Shown here: positions 26,523 to 34,905 of the stretch, piece after piece
Position numbering within the stretch: the first letter of the stretch is position 1
Layout of the letters: every line of letters begins with the position of its first letter
Translations under genes and position numbers: made by a program
Assembly (NCBI GenBank): GCA_008180335.1
Contig: VTEF01000006.1
Coordinates: 62,253-126,252, forward strand
Length of the DNA stretch: 64,000 nucleotides
Reading direction: 5' to 3'
Origin: Priestia megaterium
Lineage (GTDB): Bacteria > Bacillota > Bacilli > Bacillales > Bacillaceae_H
Notes under the pieces: model-generated
Databases searched by the model: none
Seen by the model: the letters and a program-made list of their open reading frames with translations, nothing else
What the model was told of the DNA's origin: nothing

Positions 26523-28253
26523 TTATGCTTGCACCGCAATATGCTTAAATTGTTTCACATCAAATAGTCCTTTGTCAGTAAGCTTTAAACACGGAATAAC
26601 AGGTAAGCTTAAAAATGATAAGGTTAACAATAGATTAAATGTTGTGTTAATCTTAAGGCCATGTAATGATTCATGTAAAACTTGAAGCGCTTGATTTACT
26701 GCTTTATAAGGCTGTGGAGACATTAATCCACCAATCGGCAACGGAAGGGATCCTATGATTTGTTCATCTTTTACGATTACAATACCTCCGCCAATTTCCT
26801 CTATTCCTTGAATAGCTTTTAGTAAATCAGCATCATTTGTGCCCACTGCCACGATGTTATGTGAATCATGCGCAATAGTCGTAGCGATGGCACCTTCTTT
26901 TAATTGAAATCCTTTGACAATACCAAGGCCGATATTTCCTGTTTTATGATGTCGTTCGGCTACAACTAACTTCAATTGATCTCTCTCAACTGATGGCTCG
27001 AATGCATCGTTTTTAATTGTTACTTCTTCCACAATATGATTTGTAATTAAACTATTAGGAATAATCTCAATAATATTCGCTTTTGGTGAATGCAATGAAA
27101 TAGCCAAGTCATCGGCTGTACATAATTGAGTTCGAACAGAATTCATTAAGGCTGCGGGAACGTTACTAGACTTTGTTTCTGCTTCTACCATGTACCCGTG
27201 TTCAGCGACGAGACGCCCATTTTTATATACAGATGAAGCTGATAAATTTGCGAGATCCTCAATCAGCATAAAGTCTGCTTTATAGCCAGGTGCGATTGCT
27301 CCTTGGTTAGGGAGGCGATAACATTCTGCTGCATTTAAAGAAGCCATTTGAATTGCCATTAATGGGTTTAGCCCTAGCTCAATTGCAAGGCGCACGTTAT
27401 GATCAACAGAACCTTCTGTTACTAAGTCATCTAGATGCTTATCATCTGTACAGAATAAGAAGCGGCGGACATTTTGTTCATTTACTGCCGGTAATAATTG
27501 TTTTAAATCTTTCGCAACAGAACCTTCACGAATGAGTACATACATTCCTCGCTGAATGCGTTCGATGGCTTCTTTAGCTGTCACGCACTCATGATCTGTC
27601 GAAATATGAGCTGTACGATAGATATTAACGCCTGTTTCATCTAAGCCAGAACCATGGCCGTCAATAACGGTAGAGGCATTTGTTGCTGCTTCTAGTTTTG
27701 CTAACATATCGTCATCACCATCTCGCACGGCTGGAAAGTCCATGACTTCAGCTAAACCAATGACACGAGGGTGTGAAAAGAAAGGCTGTAAATCAGCCGC
27801 TTTTAAGATGGCACCGGAACTTTCAAATGGAGTTGCAGGTACGCTTGAAGGCAAATTAACAAAGACATCTAATGGAATGTTTTCTGAATCTTTGAGCATA
27901 AATTCGATTCCTTTTGTTCCAGAGACGTTCGCAATTTCATGCGGGTCTGTGATAACCGTTGTGACACCTCTTGGTACGAGAAGTTTCGAAAATTCTTGAG
28001 GAGTCACCATAGAAGACTCAATATGAACGTGTCCATCAATGAATGTAGGCGAAATATATTTCCCTTTTGCATCAATGACATGATGTCCTTCGTATTGGCC
28101 GATTCCGACAATGAAACCGTCAGCTACTGCGACATCAGTTTCAATAATTGTTAAAGTAAACACATCGATAATTTTCCCATTTTTAATAACCAAATCAGCG
28201 GGTATTCGTTTATTTGCAACAGCAAGCTGTTTTTTTAGTGAAGTTTTTGACAT
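26523..28253 (-). CDS. adeC: Adenine deaminase
   Basis: Metal-dependent amidohydrolase that converts adenine to hypoxanthine and ammonia in purine salvage. The product is about 576 residues from MSKTSLKKQL. It shows the amidohydrolase metal motif FIDGHVHIESSM near residue 84, VTTVITDPHEIANVSG near 106, IDGHGSGLD near 200, FCTDDKHLDDL near 272, and the conserved C-terminal domain with VGTNDADL and GGIVIV. The start is ATG 28253 with GAGGAGA upstream; ATG 28271 lies inside that region. The upstream minus strand carries a guanine-class purine riboswitch, so purine levels control the gene. Confidence 0.95.
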   Translation of the reverse strand: MSKTSLKKQLAVANKRIPADLVIKNGKIIDVFTLTIIETDVAVADGFIVGIGQYEGHHVIDAKGKYISPTFIDGHVHIESSMVTPQEFSKLLVPRGVTTVITDPHEIANVSGTKGIEFMLKDSENIPLDVFVNLPSSVPATPFESSGAILKAADLQPFFSHPRVIGLAEVMDFPAVRDGDDDMLAKLEAATNASTVIDGHGSGLDETGVNIYRTAHISTDHECVTAKEAIERIQRGMYVLIREGSVAKDLKQLLPAVNEQNVRRFLFCTDDKHLDDLVTEGSVDHNVRLAIELGLNPLMAIQMASLNAAECYRLPNQGAIAPGYKADFMLIEDLANLSASSVYKNGRLVAEHGYMVEAETKSSNVPAALMNSVRTQLCTADDLAISLHSPKANIIEIIPNSLITNHIVEEVTIKNDAFEPSVERDQLKLVVAERHHKTGNIGLGIVKGFQLKEGAIATTIAHDSHNIVAVGTNDADLLKAIQGIEEIGGGIVIVKDEQIIGSLPLPIGGLMSPQPYKAVNQALQVLHESLHGLKINTTFNLLLTLSFLSLPVIPCLKLTDKGLFDVKQFKHIAVQA

Positions 28254-28337
28254 GGATTTGTCTCCTCTCATTGTTTAACAATGAAGGACTAAGAAGAGCA
28301 GAACATCTTAGAAAAGACAGAAGAAGTATAAGAAATG

Positions 28338-28414
28338 TTCAACTTTCGTAGTCCAACTATTTACGGTAGTTCGGTAGAAACTCTTGGACCATATTACCAA
28401 GACTATACGAGTTT
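28338..28414 (-). promoter_or_regulatory. Purine riboswitch, guanine class, upstream of adeC
   Basis: Read on the minus strand, P1 is CGTA / TACG and P2 is CTTGG / CCAAG with loop TAATATGGT. The core GTTTCTACC follows, then P3 with loop CCGTAAA, and the 3' junction GGACTACG. Loops L2 and L3 carry the kissing sequences of the family. The ligand-pairing base (position 74 equivalent, in GACTA) is C, so guanine or hypoxanthine rather than adenine is expected. A promoter (TTGACG with a TAAAAA/TATAAA -10, 28437-28465) lies just upstream. Downstream stems (CTAAGA / TCTTAG; CATTGTT / AACAATG beside the Shine-Dalgarno) may be the switching part. Confidence 0.93.
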
Positions 28415-28436
28415 TGATTTAAAGGTATTGCGATAC

Positions 28437-28465
28437 ATTTTATAGTCATTTCATACTTTCGTCAA
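28437..28465 (-). promoter_or_regulatory. Sigma-A-type promoter of adeC
   Basis: TTGACG at 28465-28460 is followed at 15-17 bases by TATAAA/TAAAAA on the minus strand, placing the transcript start just before the riboswitch. Confidence 0.6.
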
Positions 28466-28551
28466 TTCTCTATAAAAAGAAAGATTTTTGTGAATATTTA
28501 AGGTGATAAGGGAAAATTTAGCCCATATTAGACTAGAGGCAAACAAGGAGA

Positions 28552-28588
28552 TAAAAAACCGTCAATGGCTAAGGAGAGCATTGACGGG
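28552..28588 (-). terminator. Terminator of yfkK
   Basis: On the minus strand a 9-bp stem (CCGTCAATG / CATTGACGG) is followed by six T residues, 17 bases after the yfkK stop. Confidence 0.92.
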
Positions 28589-28604
28589 GAAGAGACTCTT
28601 TTTG

Positions 28605-28841
28605 TTAAGCTTGTTTACGCAAAGCGCCTAGCTCTTCAGCAATGGCTTGCATTTCACTTGGACTAAATGAATCTTTGCGCATTACCATCTCGTATAAATA
28701 TTTTAAATCTTCGTACATTTCTTCATCAAAAGCTTCTGCTTTAATTGCGCCAATGTTTAACATGCGAAGTTTTTCACTAATGCTATCAATCATGAATTTA
28801 ATGTTTTCTGGTGAATTTACTGATAGTTCCAAGTTATTCAT
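28605..28841 (-). CDS. yfkK: DUF1128 protein YfkK
   Basis: Small cytosolic helical protein of the DUF1128 family; function unknown. From [20 protein letters not shown] it has 78 residues, near the 71 of B. subtilis YfkK. The start ATG 28841 is chosen because GGAAGG precedes it; the longer frame (MRKKIGR) has no ribosome binding site of its own. The C-terminal stretch [20 protein letters not shown] is the conserved part of the family. Divergent from yfkJ, as in B. subtilis. Confidence 0.88.
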   Translation of the reverse strand: MNNLELSVNSPENIKFMIDSISEKLRMLNIGAIKAEAFDEEMYEDLKYLYEMVMRKDSFSPSEMQAIAEELGALRKQA

Positions 28842-28981
28842 CCTTCCGATCTTTTTTCTCATTGTAACATGTTTTTTTTAAGAGAACATCGTCGTCTTGA
28901 ATTCTTTCATTAAAAACAAGGCTTTTCTTCCTTCAAAAGGCTTGTATATAATGTTTGTAATAGGAGAAAGGAGTCGACACT

Positions 28982-29455
28982 ATGGTTAAAGTATTATTTG
29001 TTTGTTTGGGCAATATTTGTCGCTCACCGATGGCGGAAGCAATATTTCGTCATCTTGTTAAAGAAAGAGGACTAGAAGAACAAATTCAAGTAGATTCAGC
29101 AGGAACGGGAAATTGGCATGTTGGTAAACCGCCTCATGAAGGAACGCAGCAAATTTTGACAGAGAACGAAATTGATTTTTCAGGCTTGAAGGCTCGGCAA
29201 GTGATTAGAGAAGACTTACAGCAATTTGATTATATCATCGGAATGGATGCTGAAAACGTTGGAAATCTAGGCAGGTTAGCTGGACATAATAGGTCTGTTC
29301 GAATTGAACGGCTTCTCGATTACGTGCCTCATTTACACGTAGAAGATGTGCCTGATCCTTATTATACGGGAAACTTTGATGAAGTATACCAATTGGTGAC
29401 GGCAGGGTGCAAGCAGCTATTAGAAGTGATTATAAAGGAACAATCGCTAAAGTAG
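28982..29455 (+). CDS. yfkJ: Low-molecular-weight protein-tyrosine phosphatase YfkJ
   Basis: Cysteine-based phosphatase acting on phosphotyrosine (and possibly phosphoarginine-like) substrates. The 157 residues carry the P-loop VCLGNICRSPMAE with catalytic Cys8 and Arg14, the ribosome-like DSAGTGNWHVG near 38, and the general-acid DPYY near residue 122. AGGAGAAAGGAG precedes the ATG. It heads a three-gene unit yfkJ-yfkI-yfkH (gaps 44 and 15 bases) that is conserved in B. subtilis. Confidence 0.94.
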   Translation: MVKVLFVCLGNICRSPMAEAIFRHLVKERGLEEQIQVDSAGTGNWHVGKPPHEGTQQILTENEIDFSGLKARQVIREDLQQFDYIIGMDAENVGNLGRLAGHNRSVRIERLLDYVPHLHVEDVPDPYYTGNFDEVYQLVTAGCKQLLEVIIKEQSLK

Positions 29456-29499
29456 AAAAATGAAAATAAGCATGCATAATCTAGTAGGAGAGTGGAAAT

Positions 29500-29844
29500 A
29501 TGGGTCAACGAAAAAATAAATTAATAGACGGTATAGTAATTGGAGCATTAGTTGGAGCTGCTATTTCATTGTTCGATAAAGAAACAAGACAGTCTGTCGT
29601 TCGGGGCAGTAAAGCAGTAAAAGATAAAACAGTAACCATGATTCAAAATCCATCAATTGTGACAGAGGCTTTAAAAGAAAAGTATGAAGCTGTTCGCACT
29701 ACGATTGAACAAGTATCTGAAGATGTAACATTTGTAGCTGGAAAAGTGGAACAATTAAAAGAAACAACACCCGAAGTAGTAAAGGCTGTAAAAAACACAC
29801 AGCAGGCATTTTCACCAAAGCATGGTCATGATGAGCAGAAATAA
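29500..29844 (+). CDS. yfkI: YtxH-like stress protein YfkI
   Basis: Small protein of the YtxH-like group; members are general stress proteins of unknown activity. The 114 residues start with a Gly-rich hydrophobic anchor (LIDGIVIGALVGAAISLFDK, residues 8-27). An amphipathic, probably coiled-coil region with many Glu/Lys/Val (EQVSEDVTFVAGKVEQLKE) follows. GGAGAG lies before the ATG. It is coupled to yfkJ and yfkH in order and spacing as in B. subtilis. Confidence 0.85.
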   Translation: MGQRKNKLIDGIVIGALVGAAISLFDKETRQSVVRGSKAVKDKTVTMIQNPSIVTEALKEKYEAVRTTIEQVSEDVTFVAGKVEQLKETTPEVVKAVKNTQQAFSPKHGHDEQK

Positions 29845-29859
29845 TCGAGAGGTGAACAT

Positions 29860-30702
29860 ATGACCGAATCTAGAAAAAGCAACATTATTTCCTTTTTAAA
29901 AGAATTAACCGTGCGCATTCATAATGATGAATTACCCAGTTTGTCTGCAGAATTAGCTTATTATTTGTTGCTTTCTCTTTTTCCTTTTTTAATTTTTTTA
30001 ATTACGTTAATTGGGTTTTTGCCAATCCAAGCTCCTGATTTGCTCGATTTAGTCGAAGACATCGCACCGGAGCAAGCGATGTATATGATTGAAAGTAATT
30101 TAGAAAATGTAATTGGAACTCATAATGAAAAGTTATTATCATTCGGAATCATTGCAACAATGTGGTCTGCTTCTAACGGAATTAACGCGATTGTGAGGGC
30201 GTTTAATCGTGCATATCGTGTTGAAGAAAACCGGCCTTTTCTTGTTGAGCGCGGTATGGCAGTATTGCTTACGTTTGCCATGATTTTTGTCATTATTGTT
30301 GCCTTGCTTTTACCTGTATTCGGTCATATGATTGGCCTTTACTTGTTTTCGACATTTGGTCTTTCTGAAAAGTTTCTTTCGCTTTGGGCAGCGTCCAGAT
30401 GGATCATTAGCGGCCTTATTTTATTTATTGTATTTGTTGGGCTCTATTATTTTGCTCCAAATAAAAAGTTATTGCTGAGCAATGTGATTAAAGGAGCAGC
30501 ATTTGCCACGGTAGGCTGGACCCTTGTTTCGTCTGTTTTTTCGTATTATGTCAATAACTTTGGAAACTACAGTGCAACATACGGCAGTTTGGGGGGAATT
30601 ATCGTTCTGTTAATATGGCTTTATTTATCTGGAATGATTATTGTCATTGGAGGAGAAATCAATGCCATCTTTTATGAAAAGCGTAATAATTCAAGAGTGT
30701 AA
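29860..30702 (+). CDS. yfkH: YihY/BrkB-family membrane protein YfkH
   Basis: Integral membrane protein of the YihY/BrkB family (sometimes called ribonuclease BN-like, but not a nuclease); role unknown, often envelope-related. The 280 residues have about six membrane helices. Family blocks are visible: LSAELAYYLLLSLFPFLIFLI near 27, MWSASNGINAIVRAFNRAY near 108, YYFAPNKK near 202 and YSATYGSLGGIIVLLIWLY near 240. GAGGTG precedes the ATG. Last gene of the yfkJIH unit; the next terminator is shared with the small gene at 30793. Confidence 0.9.
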   Translation: MTESRKSNIISFLKELTVRIHNDELPSLSAELAYYLLLSLFPFLIFLITLIGFLPIQAPDLLDLVEDIAPEQAMYMIESNLENVIGTHNEKLLSFGIIATMWSASNGINAIVRAFNRAYRVEENRPFLVERGMAVLLTFAMIFVIIVALLLPVFGHMIGLYLFSTFGLSEKFLSLWAASRWIISGLILFIVFVGLYYFAPNKKLLLSNVIKGAAFATVGWTLVSSVFSYYVNNFGNYSATYGSLGGIIVLLIWLYLSGMIIVIGGEINAIFYEKRNNSRV

Positions 30703-30737
30703 TGCGAAAGTGAGATACGTAAGACACATATTGGTAT

Positions 30738-30766
30738 GAAAGTATGTCAAGTAAATGTACATACTA
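30738..30766 (+). promoter_or_regulatory. Sigma-G-like promoter of the small basic gene
   Basis: The -10 CATACTA is a perfect forespore-type match; the -35 GAAAG (17 bases upstream) is a partial match to GHATR. Suggests expression in the forespore. Confidence 0.45.
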
Positions 30767-30792
30767 ACAGTGTAAGAAAGGGGGCTTGCACT

Positions 30793-30900
30793 GTGACAAA
30801 GCATACAAAAAAAGACGGTAGCAATACGAAGCAAAATAAAAAAAGTCGACCAAAGCATAAAACAAGCAATAGTCAAAATGGACAAAACGGTTACCATTAA
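30793..30900 (+). CDS. Small basic protein, 35 aa, possible spore protein
   Basis: GTG start with AAAGGGGG upstream. The product MTKHTKKDGSNTKQNKKSRP to NGQNGYH is very basic, Asn/Lys/Gln-rich and has no hydrophobic core, like minor small spore proteins (SspP/SspN-like composition), though no clear homology is claimed. A forespore-type promoter upstream and a terminator just downstream make it a complete unit. Confidence 0.6.
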   Translation: MTKHTKKDGSNTKQNKKSRPKHKTSNSQNGQNGYH

Positions 30901-30925
30901 TGAACGTTGATCACGCGATATAGTA

Positions 30926-30960
30926 AATAGCGCCCCATATTTAATATGAGGCGCTATTTA
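30926..30960. terminator. Bidirectional terminator, small basic gene / pfeT
   Basis: Stem AATAGCGCC / GGCGCTATT with an inner ATATTTAATAT segment, between the two converging genes. Confidence 0.88.
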
Positions 30961-32880
30961 TTATGTTTTTAGCAATCGTAATCCATTTAAGATAACAAGA
31001 ATGGTGCTCCCTTCATGGCCAATGACTCCAAAAGGCATATCGAGTATTTGAAAGAAGTTCGAACAAATGAGCAAGAAAATGACACTCATTGAAAAAATGA
31101 CATTCTGTTTGACGACGGCATTCATGCGCCGTGATAATGACACAGCATCTGCAATCTTTGATAAATCATTTTTCATTAATACGACATCTGCTGTTTCTAA
31201 CGCAACGTCGGTTCCTTCGCCCATTGCCATTCCTACATGAGCAGCAGCAAGAGCAGGAGCATCATTAATTCCATCACCTACCATTGAAACGGTTGTAAAC
31301 TTTTCTTTTAATTGGTTAATTTTTTCTACTTTTGCTTCTGGTAAGCACTCTGAAATGTATTCATCAACGGCACATTCTTTTGCAATGGCTTCAGCGGTCT
31401 TTTCACTGTCCCCTGTAATCATTACAGTGTGGATACCTAATGTTTTTAAAAGCTTTACGGCTTGAACAGCTTCTTTGCGAACAACGTCTTTTAAGGCAAG
31501 AACACCAATGATTCCCTTGTCGTCACGTGCGTAGACGATGGTTTTTCCTTCAGAAGCGAACTGCATTGCAATACCATTTTCAAACAGGTCTGCTTCTTCT
31601 TGATTAACAAATTCAGCTTTGCCGATTTTCCACGTTTCATCTTGAATGCTCCCAATAACTCCCCATCCGGGAACATCTTCTAATGAATGAGGCTGCAGAA
31701 GAGGCAGCTTTCGTTTCTCTTTGACAAACTGAACAATCGATTGAGCTAAAGGGTGATTTGATTGTCGTTCAATCGATGCAATTTTGATTAAAAAGTCGTT
31801 TTCATTCATGTCTTTACGCACAACGACATTTGTTACTTCGGGCTTTCCTTGTGTTAATGTCCCTGTTTTATCAAAAGCAATTGCATTTAAATGACTTAAT
31901 CTTTCTAAATGCACACCACCTTTAAATAAAATACCTTTGCGTGCACCATTTGAAATAGCCGATAAAGAAGCCGGAGTAATAGATGCGACAAGTGCACAAG
32001 GAGAAGCAACGACAAGTAAAATCATTGCTCGATAAAAAGTTTCCGTCCAACTCCAACCTAAAGCGTAATGAGGCAAAAATAACATTACGGCTACAACCGA
32101 TAATACAATTTTAACGTACGTTCCTTCAAATCGTTCAATAAAGAGCTGTGAAGGAGATTTTTCACTCTGCGCACTTTGGACAAGCTGAATGATTTTTTGA
32201 AACAATGTATCTGTGCTTGGTTTGGTCATTTTTATCGTCATAGCGCCTTTGACATTAACGGTTCCGGCAAATACTTCATCGTCGACCTGTTTTAATACAG
32301 GAACAGATTCTCCTGTAATCGCGGCTTGATCAATCGTTGTTTCTCCAGATACAACAACACCATCCGCTGGAACCCGTTCTCCTGGCTTTACTAGAAGAAG
32401 ATCGCCGATTTGCAGCTGAGAAATTGAAATGATTTCTTCCTCATCACCATCAAGGCGTGTTGCTTCTTGTGGCTGTAAATCCATCAAGGCGCTAATCTCC
32501 CGGTTGCTTTTATTCATTGTATAGGTTTCAAGTGCACCGCTTAATGCAAAAATAAAAATAAGCATAGCACCTTCTGTCCAATAGCCAATCATAGCTGCGC
32601 CTAATGCTGCAAAGATCATTAACATTTCTACATTAAGCTCTTTGTTTTCAATTGTTTCTTCAATTCCTTCTTTTGCTTTGGCAAATCCTCCAATTACATA
32701 GGCAAGCACAAAAAATAAGATTGACAAAAATGAGCTGTCTTGTTTTGAAAATAGCCAGCCTGCTAAAATGAGCACACCACTGAGTATGGCAGCGGTGAGT
32801 TCGCCATGCGTTTTTATGAACACAAGAGGAGAAGAAGATGAATGGTTTGCTGTCTGATTCTTTGCTACTATTTGTTCCAT
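30961..32880 (-). CDS. pfeT: P1B-type metal-exporting ATPase PfeT (ZosA/YkvW type)
   Basis: Membrane pump of the P1B-4 group; the B. subtilis homologue (first named ZosA, later PfeT) exports Fe(II) under PerR control. The 639 residues lack an N-terminal metal-binding domain. Visible: ITGESVPV (actuator) near 188, the transmembrane metal site SPCALV near 285, DKTGTLT phosphorylation site near 331, GDGINDAP near 540, and HEGSTILVILNGLRLL at the end. The SPC plus HE-x-x-T pair is the P1B-4 hallmark. AAGGAGG precedes the ATG. Upstream lie a PerR-like box and an intrinsic terminator-like hairpin. Zinc or cobalt cannot be ruled out as substrate. Confidence 0.87.
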   Translation of the reverse strand: MEQIVAKNQTANHSSSSPLVFIKTHGELTAAILSGVLILAGWLFSKQDSSFLSILFFVLAYVIGGFAKAKEGIEETIENKELNVEMLMIFAALGAAMIGYWTEGAMLIFIFALSGALETYTMNKSNREISALMDLQPQEATRLDGDEEEIISISQLQIGDLLLVKPGERVPADGVVVSGETTIDQAAITGESVPVLKQVDDEVFAGTVNVKGAMTIKMTKPSTDTLFQKIIQLVQSAQSEKSPSQLFIERFEGTYVKIVLSVVAVMLFLPHYALGWSWTETFYRAMILLVVASPCALVASITPASLSAISNGARKGILFKGGVHLERLSHLNAIAFDKTGTLTQGKPEVTNVVVRKDMNENDFLIKIASIERQSNHPLAQSIVQFVKEKRKLPLLQPHSLEDVPGWGVIGSIQDETWKIGKAEFVNQEEADLFENGIAMQFASEGKTIVYARDDKGIIGVLALKDVVRKEAVQAVKLLKTLGIHTVMITGDSEKTAEAIAKECAVDEYISECLPEAKVEKINQLKEKFTTVSMVGDGINDAPALAAAHVGMAMGEGTDVALETADVVLMKNDLSKIADAVSLSRRMNAVVKQNVIFSMSVIFLLICSNFFQILDMPFGVIGHEGSTILVILNGLRLLKT

Positions 32881-32931
32881 AATAATCCTCCTTAAAAGCT
32901 AGTAATTGAGAAAAATAATCACAATCATTAC

Positions 32932-32975
32932 CCCTAAAAAAGCACGAAAGCTGCCATCTCAGCGATAGCAGCGTG
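32932..32975 (-). terminator. Terminator-like hairpin in the pfeT leader
   Basis: On the minus strand, CACG-CTGC-TATC and GATG-GCAG-CTTT-CGTG form a stem (one wobble pair, one bulge) followed by CTTTTTTTAGG. It lies between the PerR-like box and the pfeT start, so it is either the end of the BH0509-type gene transcript or an attenuator in the pfeT leader. Confidence 0.6.
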
Positions 32976-32976
32976 T

Positions 32977-32991
32977 TTAGAATTTCTATAA
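32977..32991. promoter_or_regulatory. PerR-like box upstream of pfeT
   Basis: TTAGAATTTCTATAA agrees with the Per box TTATAATNATTATAA at 11-12 of 14 defined bases. The position before a PfeT-type gene fits known PerR control in B. subtilis. Confidence 0.6.
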
Positions 32992-33146
32992 TATTGTTTT
33001 GGCTTTCAATTACTATCAGTATAACATGGAACAATGGATAAAAATAGTAAAATTCACTGAATGGTTCTTTGGATGGTGAAACCGTACAGGTTTTCATTTC
33101 TTTAGGCACAGAAGCAAGTCGTTCAGTTAACGATGCATATAGTTTG

Positions 33147-33296
33147 TTACATATCTAATTGTTCTTCATATGATTGATAAGTAGAGGTATAGATATATTC
33201 AACATCTGCATCTGTCATATACATTAATGTCTCACGGTCAAACCCCTTCATTTTTTCAATAAATGTGATCATATTTTTACGTTCTTGCCTGCTCAT
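33147..33296 (-). CDS. BH0509-family small protein, 49 aa
   Basis: On the minus strand GAGGAGAATGAAAA precedes ATG, giving MSRQERKNMITFIEKMKGFD to YQSYEEQLDM. The N-terminal MSRQER-NMI-FIE and the following MT..DVE.IY pattern agree with the small BH0509-like family of bacilli (function unknown). Ribosome binding site and codon use support a real gene. The family call is from memory of the pattern. Confidence 0.7.
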   Translation of the reverse strand: MSRQERKNMITFIEKMKGFDRETLMYMTDADVEYIYTSTYQSYEEQLDM

Positions 33297-33445
33297 TTTT
33301 CATTCTCCTCTCAATCTGTTTTAATACAGTTTATTATATTTGATTCTATTATACAACAGAAAAATCGTTTTGTGTGCACTTTTTTAAAAAATAGGCGGAA
33401 TATTCGCATTATTTCTACTGCCGGACAAAAAATAATCTAAAACAG

Positions 33446-33473
33446 TTGACAAATGATTTTATTGTTTTAAAAT
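33446..33473 (+). promoter_or_regulatory. Sigma-A-type promoter of czrA-czcD
   Basis: TTGACA, 16 bases, TAAAAT, directly upstream of the palindromic operator. Confidence 0.7.
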
Positions 33474-33477
33474 TTAA

Positions 33478-33497
33478 ATATGAACATATGCTCATAT
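33478..33497. promoter_or_regulatory. CzrA/ArsR-type operator
   Basis: ATATGAACATATGCTCATAT is an imperfect inverted repeat of the ATATGAnC..GnTCATAT kind bound by ArsR/SmtB repressors such as CzrA; it covers the expected transcript start of czrA. Confidence 0.8.
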
Positions 33498-33526
33498 AGT
33501 TAGTGCAATAAAGAGGAGCGAAGTCA

Positions 33527-33844
33527 ATGAAAAAAGAAGATCATACATTTTTGGCAGAAGAAACAGTCGAAGAAGCATCACGAATTTTAAAAGCTATTTC
33601 AGATCCAACGAGAATGAAAATTTTATATTTATTGTTTCAAGAAGAATGTTCAGTAGGACATATGGCAGAAGTGCTTGGTATTTCTCAGTCAGCGATTTCT
33701 CATCAATTAAGCCATTTGAGACATCTGCGCTTGGTCAAATATCGCCGAGAACGAAATACGTACTTTTATACGTATGACGATGAACACGTAGTAGGCATCT
33801 TGCATCAAGTGATTGAACATATTGAATGTTCGCATAAAAAATAA
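33527..33844 (+). CDS. czrA: ArsR/SmtB-family metal-sensing repressor CzrA
   Basis: Zn(II)/Co(II)-responsive repressor that releases its operator when metal binds. The 105 residues form one winged helix: ILKAISDPTRMKILYLL near 20, CSVGHMAEVLGISQSAISHQLSHLRHLRLV near 44-73 (recognition helix SAISHQLSHLR). The metal-binding alpha-5 site is the D-x-H plus H-x2-H pattern in YDDEHVVGILHQVIEHIEC. The operator lies just upstream and czcD begins 13 bases downstream, so repressor and efflux pump are one operon, as expected for CzrA. Confidence 0.93.
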   Translation: MKKEDHTFLAEETVEEASRILKAISDPTRMKILYLLFQEECSVGHMAEVLGISQSAISHQLSHLRHLRLVKYRRERNTYFYTYDDEHVVGILHQVIEHIECSHKK

Positions 33845-33856
33845 GGAGGGAGAGAG

Positions 33857-34789
33857 ATGAGTCATCATCACGACCACGGGCATGGTCACCATCATCACCA
33901 CCATCATTTTGATACACAGCGTGAGGGAAATCAAAAAGGGTTGCTTATTGCATTATTAATTACAGCAGGTATTATGATTCTTGAATTTCTTGGAGGACTA
34001 TTAACCAATAGTTTAGCTCTTTTATCCGACAGTGGTCACATGCTTTCGGATACAAGTTCATTAGCGCTTAGTTTAGTAGCGATTTGGTTTGCTAATCGTT
34101 CTGCTTCTTCAGAAAAAACATATGGTTATTACCGCTTTGAAGTGCTGGCTGCTTTATTTAACGGCCTTACACTATTTATTATCGCAGGGTTCATTATCTA
34201 TGAAGCGTATGAACGATTGCTAAATCCGCAAAGTGTCGCTAGTGGAACAATGATGATAATTGCAGCTGTAGGCTTAGGTGCTAACTTAGTAAGTGCATGG
34301 TCTTTAATGAGAAAAGGGGATGTAAAGGGAAACGTCAATCTTCGAAGTGCCTACCTGCATATATTAGGTGATGCGTTAGGTTCAGTCGGTGCATTGCTTG
34401 CAGGATTATTAATGTTCTTATTCAATTGGTATATTGCAGATCCAATCATTTCAGTGATTGTATCGATTCTCATTTTAAAAAGCGCTTGGGGTGTACTTAA
34501 ATATAGTGTCCATATTTTAATGGAAGGCGCACCAGACCATATTAAAAAAGAAGAGATAAAAGCTTTATTAGAACAAATTGAAGGTGTTAAGGATGTTCAT
34601 GATTTACACATCTGGACGATTACCTCTGGTTTAAATTCATTCAGCTGTCATATACGTGTTGATGATGAACAAGATTGTCAGCAAATTTTGCAGCTTGCTA
34701 TTAATCTTGTCCGAGACTATTGTGGAATTGAACATACGACCATTCAAATCGAAAAGTCACAACTGCAGCATAATGATTTAAAGGTTTAA
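33857..34789 (+). CDS. czcD: Cation diffusion facilitator CzcD
   Basis: Membrane antiporter exporting Zn(II), Co(II) and similar ions in exchange for protons or K+. The 310 residues begin with a His-rich metal-binding tail (about 13 His in the first 18 residues), then six membrane helices. The CDF metal site is ALLSDSGHMLSDTSSL in helix 2 (about 54-69) and HILGDALGSVGAL in helix 5 (about 171), with a C-terminal cytoplasmic domain after residue 215 (VKDVHDLHIWTITSG). AAGGAGGGAGAG before the ATG. Second gene of the czrA operon, followed by a strong terminator. Confidence 0.95.
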   Translation: MSHHHDHGHGHHHHHHHFDTQREGNQKGLLIALLITAGIMILEFLGGLLTNSLALLSDSGHMLSDTSSLALSLVAIWFANRSASSEKTYGYYRFEVLAALFNGLTLFIIAGFIIYEAYERLLNPQSVASGTMMIIAAVGLGANLVSAWSLMRKGDVKGNVNLRSAYLHILGDALGSVGALLAGLLMFLFNWYIADPIISVIVSILILKSAWGVLKYSVHILMEGAPDHIKKEEIKALLEQIEGVKDVHDLHIWTITSGLNSFSCHIRVDDEQDCQQILQLAINLVRDYCGIEHTTIQIEKSQLQHNDLKV

Positions 34790-34864
34790 AATGATGAGCA
34801 GTCTCTGTGAGTGGTAAAGGCGGAAACTGATTTCATTTCTAGAGGAAGATTTGAAAAAAAGATT

Positions 34865-34905
34865 AAAAAAACGAGTGAGAACTACATGTTCTCACTCGTT
34901 TTTTG
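34865..34905. terminator. Bidirectional terminator czcD / yfkF
   Basis: Arms AAAAAACGAGTGAGAAC and GTTCTCACTCGTTTTTT form a perfect stem between the converging genes; the yfkF stop codon lies inside the right arm. Confidence 0.95.

Noticed and set aside
32660-33109. 149-codon open frame on the minus strand overlapping the pfeT start
   Set aside because: Runs through the pfeT leader, hairpin and PerR-like box in another frame; no start signals and no family pattern.
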